Part shown: one piece after another, positions 33,701 through 41,931 of the stretch
Layout: each line of letters starts with the position of its first letter
Position numbering within the stretch: the stretch's first letter is position 1
Assembly: GCF_000269865.1 (NCBI RefSeq)
Contig: NZ_AKKV01000040.1
Coordinates: forward strand, 1 to 41,931
Source: Fictibacillus macauensis ZFHKF-1
GTDB taxonomy: Bacteria; Bacillota; Bacilli; Bacillales; Fictibacillaceae
Reading direction: 5' to 3'
Length of the DNA stretch: 41,931 nt
Made by a program: the position numbers and the translations under genes
The notes under the pieces: generated by a model
Seen by the model: the letters and a program-made list of their open reading frames with translations, nothing else
Database searches by the model: none
What the model was told of the DNA's origin: nothing

Positions 33701-33973
33701 CTTTGCGCGCGAACAGCGCACCTCTGCGCGCGAACAGCACACCTTTGCGCGCGAACAGCGCATCTCTGCGCGCGAACAGCGCATCTCTGCGCGCGAACAG
33801 CGCATCTCTGCGCGCGAACCCCACTCCTCTCTGCGCGCGAACCCCACACCTCTCCGCGCACCAAACCCCACACCCCTCCACGCGCCAATCCCCACACCCC
33901 TCCACGCGCCAATCCCCACACCCCTCCACGCGCCAATCCCCACACCCCTCCACGCGCCAATCCCCACACCCCC
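33701..33973. repeat. GC-rich tandem repeat array, 5 x 21 bp then 7 x 24 bp
   Basis: Five near-identical 21-base units (33701-33805) share the core TGCGCGCGAACAGCGCA. They pass through hybrid units into seven 24-base units (33806-33973), the last four of which share the core CACGCGCCAATCCCCACAC almost without change. The array is intergenic, between the rocA terminator and the DUF3905 gene. Its period lengths are multiples of three, which keeps several frames open by chance; none has a ribosome site and the readings are low-complexity. The contrast with the AT-rich surroundings is strong. Confidence 0.92.
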
Positions 33974-33987
33974 CTATCTCCCAACGC

Positions 33988-34026
33988 AAAAAAGCAAGCA
34001 ACTCCCACCGGGAATTGCTTGCTTTT
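33988..34026 (-). terminator. Terminator of rocA
   Basis: AAAGCAAGCAA and TTGCTTGCTTT arms, loop with CCCGGTGGG, and a following TTTTTTGCG on the minus strand. Confidence 0.88.
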
Positions 34027-34035
34027 CATTTATGC

Positions 34036-35583
34036 TTATAGCATTTCTGAAGTTGTTTTTGCTTGCATGTGAAGAAGTAGGTAGTCAGGTCCACCTGCTT
34101 TAGAGTCTGTACCAGACATGTTGAAGCCACCAAATGGTTGGTAACCAACGATTGCGCCTGTACATCCACGGTTCACGTACATGTTACCAACGTGGAATTC
34201 TTCTTTCGCACGTTCGATGTGTTCACGGTTGTTCGACACAAGTGCGCCTGTCAGACCGTATTCTGTGTTGTTAGCGATTTCCATCATGTGATCGAAGTCA
34301 CGTGCTTTAGAGAAACCTACAACTGGTCCGAAGATTTCTTCTTGCATAAGACGCGCTTTTTCATCCAAGTCAGCAACGATCGTTGGTTGAATGAAGAAGC
34401 CTTTAGAATCGTCTCCTTCTCCACCTGTTACTACTTTACCTTCTGAACGACCAATTTCGATATAGCTCATAATTTTGTTATAAGCTGCTTGGTCAATCAC
34501 AGGTCCCATGTAGTTACTAGATTCTTCTGGATTACCCATTTTAAGCGTTTTCGTTAATGCAACTGCTTTTTCAAGAACTTCATCGTACACGTCTTGGTGA
34601 ACGACCGCACGAGAACCTGCAGAACATTTTTGTCCAGAGAATCCGAATGCAGAGTACACGATCGAAGCTGCTGCAAAATCAGTATCTACGTTGTTATCAA
34701 TAACCATTGTATCTTTTCCGCCCATTTCAGCGATGACACGTTTTAACCAAATTTGACCTGGGTTCACTTTAGCAGCGCGCTCATAAATGCGGCAGCCTAC
34801 TTCACGAGAACCAGTGAAAGATACGAAACGTGTTTTCGGGTGGTCAACAAGGTAGTCACCAACTTCAGCTCCGCTACCAGGGATGAAGTTAAGAACGCCT
34901 TTAGGAAGACCTGCTTCTTCCATCACTTCTACGAATTTCGCTGCAACAACTGGCGTGTTGTTTGCTGGCTTAAGCAGTACTGTGTTACCAGCTACGATAG
35001 CTGCTACTGTTGTACCTGCCATGATCGCAAGTGGGAAGTTAAATGGTGAAATAATAACACCAACACCAAGTGGAATGTATTGATATTTGTTAATTTCTCC
35101 GAAACGGCTGTTAACAGGAACACCGTTTTTAATTGTTTCCATTTGACGAGCGTAGAACTCTAGGAAATCGATTGCTTCTGCTGTATCTGCATCTGCTTCT
35201 TTCCATGGCTTTCCTGCTTCTTTTACAAGGTATGCAGAGAATTCGTGCTTGCGGCGACGAAGAATGGCAGAAGCACGGTATAAAATGTTAGCACGCATTT
35301 CTGGCGCCCATTTTTTCCACGTTTCAAACGTAGCAACTGCTTCTTGCATTGCTTTTTCTGCTAAATCTTTATTTGCTTTAGAAACCGTACCAATAACTTC
35401 TTCTTTATTAGCCGGGTTAGTAGAAACGATTTTTTCATCCGTTACGATTTGTTCTCCGCCAATCACAAGAGGATACTCTTTGCCCAGTTGTGAATTTACA
35501 AGATCTAATGCTTCCTCAAAAGCTTTCTTGTTTTCTTTTATAGAAAAATCTGTAAATGGTTCGTGTTTATATTCGCGAATCAT
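34036..35583 (-). CDS. rocA: L-glutamate gamma-semialdehyde dehydrogenase (1-pyrroline-5-carboxylate dehydrogenase)
   Basis: Oxidises glutamate gamma-semialdehyde (from proline or arginine breakdown) to glutamate with NAD+. The 515-residue product starts at 35583 with AGGAGGGG in front and matches the usual RocA length. [13 protein letters not shown] forms the substrate entrance, FTGSREVG binds NAD, Glu286 (VIAEMGG) is the general base and Cys320 (SGQKCSAGS) the nucleophile. No other proline or arginine catabolic gene is nearby. The leader has a sigma-A-type promoter and two CcpA-type sites, so carbon-source control is likely. Confidence 0.95.
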   Translation of the reverse strand: MIREYKHEPFTDFSIKENKKAFEEALDLVNSQLGKEYPLVIGGEQIVTDEKIVSTNPANKEEVIGTVSKANKDLAEKAMQEAVATFETWKKWAPEMRANILYRASAILRRRKHEFSAYLVKEAGKPWKEADADTAEAIDFLEFYARQMETIKNGVPVNSRFGEINKYQYIPLGVGVIISPFNFPLAIMAGTTVAAIVAGNTVLLKPANNTPVVAAKFVEVMEEAGLPKGVLNFIPGSGAEVGDYLVDHPKTRFVSFTGSREVGCRIYERAAKVNPGQIWLKRVIAEMGGKDTMVIDNNVDTDFAAASIVYSAFGFSGQKCSAGSRAVVHQDVYDEVLEKAVALTKTLKMGNPEESSNYMGPVIDQAAYNKIMSYIEIGRSEGKVVTGGEGDDSKGFFIQPTIVADLDEKARLMQEEIFGPVVGFSKARDFDHMMEIANNTEYGLTGALVSNNREHIERAKEEFHVGNMYVNRGCTGAIVGYQPFGGFNMSGTDSKAGGPDYLLLHMQAKTTSEML

Positions 35584-35601
35584 TATGTCCCCTCCTATGC
35601 A

Positions 35602-35615
35602 CTTAAGCGTTTTCA
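35602..35615 (-). promoter_or_regulatory. Candidate CcpA (cre) site in the rocA leader
   Basis: TGAAAACGCTTAAG on the minus strand keeps the TGNAANCG half of the cre consensus and deviates in the last two bases. It lies just downstream of the predicted transcription start, a position suited to repression. Confidence 0.45.
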
Positions 35616-35631
35616 TTTGTATAACATGTCT

Positions 35632-35661
35632 ATAATACCGCAAACTAGTCCCATAGTTCAA
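35632..35661 (-). promoter_or_regulatory. Probable sigma-A promoter of rocA
   Basis: TTGAAC (35661-35656), 18-base spacer, TATTAT (35637-35632). It lies between the camS terminator and rocA. Confidence 0.5.
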
Positions 35662-35700
35662 ACAATCATTAATAGTCAGAATAATAAGACAAATGTTGGT

Positions 35701-35714
35701 TTCAACCGCTTTCA
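35701..35714 (-). promoter_or_regulatory. Second candidate CcpA (cre) site upstream of rocA
   Basis: TGAAAGCGGTTGAA on the minus strand; one mismatch to the TGNAANCGNWNNCA consensus. It lies about 40 bases upstream of the predicted -35 box. Confidence 0.45.
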
Positions 35715-35728
35715 TATCTATGCAAGAA

Positions 35729-35766
35729 AAAAAGAGTGACCTTAGCGTATACAAGGTCAACTCTTA
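35729..35766 (-). terminator. Terminator of camS
   Basis: AAGAGTTGACCTT and AAGGTCACTCTT arms around GTATACGCT, followed on the minus strand by seven T residues. Confidence 0.85.
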
Positions 35767-35771
35767 TCTCA

Positions 35772-36971
35772 TTATCTATAAATATGCACAAATGGTTCTT
35801 CATTTGATTTATCACGTACAATCAATGCCTCTGGTTTATCGACGGCTGACTGAATTGAAATCGTGACCGGAACACTTGGTAACTGTTTCATAGCCGAGGA
35901 CGTAACATATTGCGTAAAGGAAATGACCTCCGCTTTTCCTTGAAACTGCATCGGAATTTCAATATCTAAACGCTCTAGGTCTCCGCCACTATAGTGAGCT
36001 TTTCCTACGACACCCACATAGTTCGGGAAATAGTCTTGAATTTTCGATTTAAAACTATTGAACTTTTCAGCGTCATCACGCTTTTCTTTAGTCGCATCAT
36101 TGGATGGGAATAGGTAGTAATGATCATCGACGGTTTCCCATTCACCTAGTTCGTTAGAATCTGAATCTGCTGTTGCATAGGAGAAGAAATTACCTGGTGT
36201 TACCGATTCTTTTTCGGCTTCTTGATACAGCGCAACGGTAACAGGAATATTTTTTAAACTTGAATTTTGACGAAGGCGACGAAGTACTTCTTCACCCATT
36301 TTCTTTGCTTCCCGTTTCACTTCGCTTGCTTGTAATTTCTTTGAACCATTGTAAATAAGCCCTTTGCTGTCTGTAGCTTTATAGTAGTAAGTTGAGTTAA
36401 AGGACAACCCTATGACCACACCGCCAAGCTTTACTTTATCTTTACCACTTTGCACAAGATAGTTTTGCTCTAATGCATACGATAAGTATTTTGGATGCTT
36501 GTCTTCGGCATCGAGCACCTCTTTATGAGAAGCACCTTTTTTCAGTCCAAGCGGCGGGTTAAGCCCCTTTTGTGTCATGGAAGTACCATTGTCTTTATCG
36601 GTTGCTTCATCCGAACGTTTCAACCAGTTATTAACGGTTGTCGATGATAAATATTGACCTTCTTGATAGAAGTATTTATCCGTACTAAAGTTCTCTTGCG
36701 CAATCTTCATTAACCCTAGCTCAAATTCGTTAATATCAAGACGATTATCCACACCATACTTAATTAAACCACGCGCACCACCTGGCTCAAAAGGCACAAT
36801 GCTACGATAATATTTTTCGCCTGTTTTAATTTCCCCTGTAATGAGCGCTTTCTCTTCTTTCTTACCTTTCTTCTTTACAACTTCCTCTTGTTTTTCTAGC
36901 TTGTCATCATTAAAGCAGCCAGACAACAGCAAAAGGCAGCTGATCAGGATTAAACTGATCCGCTTCTTCAT
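35772..36971 (-). CDS. camS: CamS family sex-pheromone lipoprotein
   Basis: A 399-residue lipoprotein exported to the outer face of the membrane. The start at 36971 has GGAGGAGTG upstream. The signal peptide MKKRISLILISCLLLL ends in the lipobox LSGC. The mature part has a basic/acidic linker, then the CamS domain including VPFEPGGARGLI, LNPPLGL and VALYQEAEKES. In Staphylococcus and Enterococcus relatives the signal peptide is processed into a plasmid-transfer pheromone; in Bacillus (YerH) the role is unclear. It follows ligA by 31 bases, as in B. subtilis. Confidence 0.95.
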   Translation of the reverse strand: MKKRISLILISCLLLLSGCFNDDKLEKQEEVVKKKGKKEEKALITGEIKTGEKYYRSIVPFEPGGARGLIKYGVDNRLDINEFELGLMKIAQENFSTDKYFYQEGQYLSSTTVNNWLKRSDEATDKDNGTSMTQKGLNPPLGLKKGASHKEVLDAEDKHPKYLSYALEQNYLVQSGKDKVKLGGVVIGLSFNSTYYYKATDSKGLIYNGSKKLQASEVKREAKKMGEEVLRRLRQNSSLKNIPVTVALYQEAEKESVTPGNFFSYATADSDSNELGEWETVDDHYYLFPSNDATKEKRDDAEKFNSFKSKIQDYFPNYVGVVGKAHYSGGDLERLDIEIPMQFQGKAEVISFTQYVTSSAMKQLPSVPVTISIQSAVDKPEALIVRDKSNEEPFVHIYR

Positions 36972-37002
36972 GTGTAACACTCCTCCAACACGTTATGAAC
37001 CT

Positions 37003-41270
<4,268 letters not shown>

Positions 41271-41336
41271 ATTCATCCCACCTACCAAACGTTTGTTCTT
41301 ATTTTTTATTGTACTGTAACACGAGCATTACAGCAA

Positions 41337-41931
41337 TCATCTCTTTACTGCTTTAACGGTCGCAACGGCTTGATCAATGCTTTCATAAATAACGTTACCA
41401 ACGACAATCGTATCAGCAAACATCGCCATTTCACGAGCTTGCTCCTCACTCGCAATACCGCCACCATAAAAAAGCTTCGTACGCTCCAGCACTTTGCTTG
41501 CCTCTTTTACCGTTTCGACATCGCCATAAACGCCACTATATTCTAAATAAAAGACAGGTAGTCTCAACATTTTTTCTGCTAAGCGTGCATATGCTACTAC
41601 ATCTTCCAGTGATAGGTTAGCGTTCGCGTTCGCATGCTGTGCTGCCTTACACTCAGGGTTTGCAATACAGTAACCTTCTGTTACGATTTCTTCCCAATTC
41701 ATGAGTTCGCCATACTCTTTCACTGCTTCATGTTGCAATCCAGTTATAAATCGAGCATCTGTGCTATTTAAAACGGTCGGAATAAAGTATGAATCAAAAC
41801 CAGGTGTAATGGACTCAAGCGTTGATACTTCTAACACACATGGAATGGCATATTTTCGAACACGAGCCATAAGATCTAGCGTATTATCAAGTGTTACCCC
41901 GTCACTCCCGCCAATAAAAATAGCATCTGTC
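41337..41931 (-). CDS. pcrB: Heptaprenylglyceryl phosphate synthase PcrB (5' end outside the window)
   Basis: Joins heptaprenyl diphosphate to glycerol-1-phosphate, forming a G1P-based ether lipid in Bacillales; TIM-barrel prenyltransferase. About 198 C-terminal residues are present; the frame is open to the right edge and reads [12 protein letters not shown] there, so the N-terminal ~30 residues are missing. GSDGVT and [10 protein letters not shown], then [13 protein letters not shown] and VVGNVIYE form the phosphate-binding loops of the family. It heads the pcrA-ligA-camS operon, with 66 bases before pcrA. Confidence 0.95.
   Translation of the reverse strand, partial: TDAIFIGGSDGVTLDNTLDLMARVRKYAIPCVLEVSTLESITPGFDSYFIPTVLNSTDARFITGLQHEAVKEYGELMNWEEIVTEGYCIANPECKAAQHANANANLSLEDVVAYARLAEKMLRLPVFYLEYSGVYGDVETVKEASKVLERTKLFYGGGIASEEQAREMAMFADTIVVGNVIYESIDQAVATVKAVKR

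Noticed and set aside
33701-33973. CRISPR-like array
   Set aside because: The units abut without unique spacers, the periods are 21 and 24 bases, and no cas gene is near. It is a plain tandem repeat.
33247-34029. Long open frames of 94 to 260 codons on both strands across the repeat array
   Set aside because: They arise because the repeat periods are multiples of three; the translations are low-complexity Arg/Ala/Gly or Pro/His/Thr repeats and none has a suitable ribosome site.

Overview
The window looks like chromosome of an endospore-forming, low-GC Gram-positive bacterium of the family Bacillaceae. The right half, read on the minus strand, has the order pcrB-pcrA-ligA-camS-rocA-(DUF3905)-gatC-gatA-gatB, with dgkB and rlmCD further left. 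This is close to the yer region of Bacillus subtilis, but with an inserted block of accessory and spore-related genes between gatB and dgkB. GerP-like and CotP-like genes indicate sporulation. Species cannot be fixed from the sequence alone.

Layout, left to right. (1) 1-3.1 kb: three mosaic tandem copies of a 113-residue acidic protein, interleaved with a DUF1672 lipoprotein and a broken lipase-like gene start; this resembles a decayed toxin/immunity locus of the type VII secretion kind. (2) 3.3-5.8 kb: a small membrane protein, then an SDR oxidoreductase with an AraC-type regulator that looks foreign. (3) 6.2-12.15 kb: an accessory island bounded on both sides by copies of the 3' end and terminator of rlmCD. 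It holds remnants of an IS3 transposase, of AlbA_2-type proteins, of a type I restriction HsdR subunit and of a large serine recombinase. Its intact genes are a GIY-YIG protein and a two-gene SEFIR (TIR-like) plus HEPN-like operon, the best candidate for a little-described antiphage system. (4) 12.1-14.5 kb: rlmCD and dgkB. (5) 14.8-18.7 kb: a cytochrome P450, a TetR plus paired SMR efflux operon with a divergent DoxX gene, and a PemK/MazF toxin-antitoxin pair.

(6) 19-20.4 kb: a frameshifted acetyltransferase and another decayed gene. (7) 20.4-25.7 kb: an alpha/beta hydrolase, a HAD phosphatase, and an apparent operon of a DUF819 membrane protein, a sphingosine-1-phosphate-lyase-like PLP enzyme and a GNAT acetyltransferase, then a YisL-like membrane protein. 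(8) 25.9-28.4 kb: a spore-coat cluster of three GerPA/GerPF-like proteins, one Hsp20 (CotP-like) and one GerPC-like protein. (9) 27.8-29.3 kb: a lipoprotein, a small membrane protein and a secreted peptidoglycan-binding protein. (10) 29.6-32.8 kb: gatCAB, the transamidosome that makes Gln-tRNA(Gln)/Asn-tRNA(Asn). (11) 32.9-35.6 kb: a DUF3905 protein, a GC-rich tandem repeat array of 21- and 24-bp units, and rocA with CcpA-type sites. (12) 35.8-41.9 kb: camS, ligA, pcrA and the 3' part of pcrB, a tightly spaced housekeeping operon.

All homology statements come from reading motifs by eye; no database search was run.
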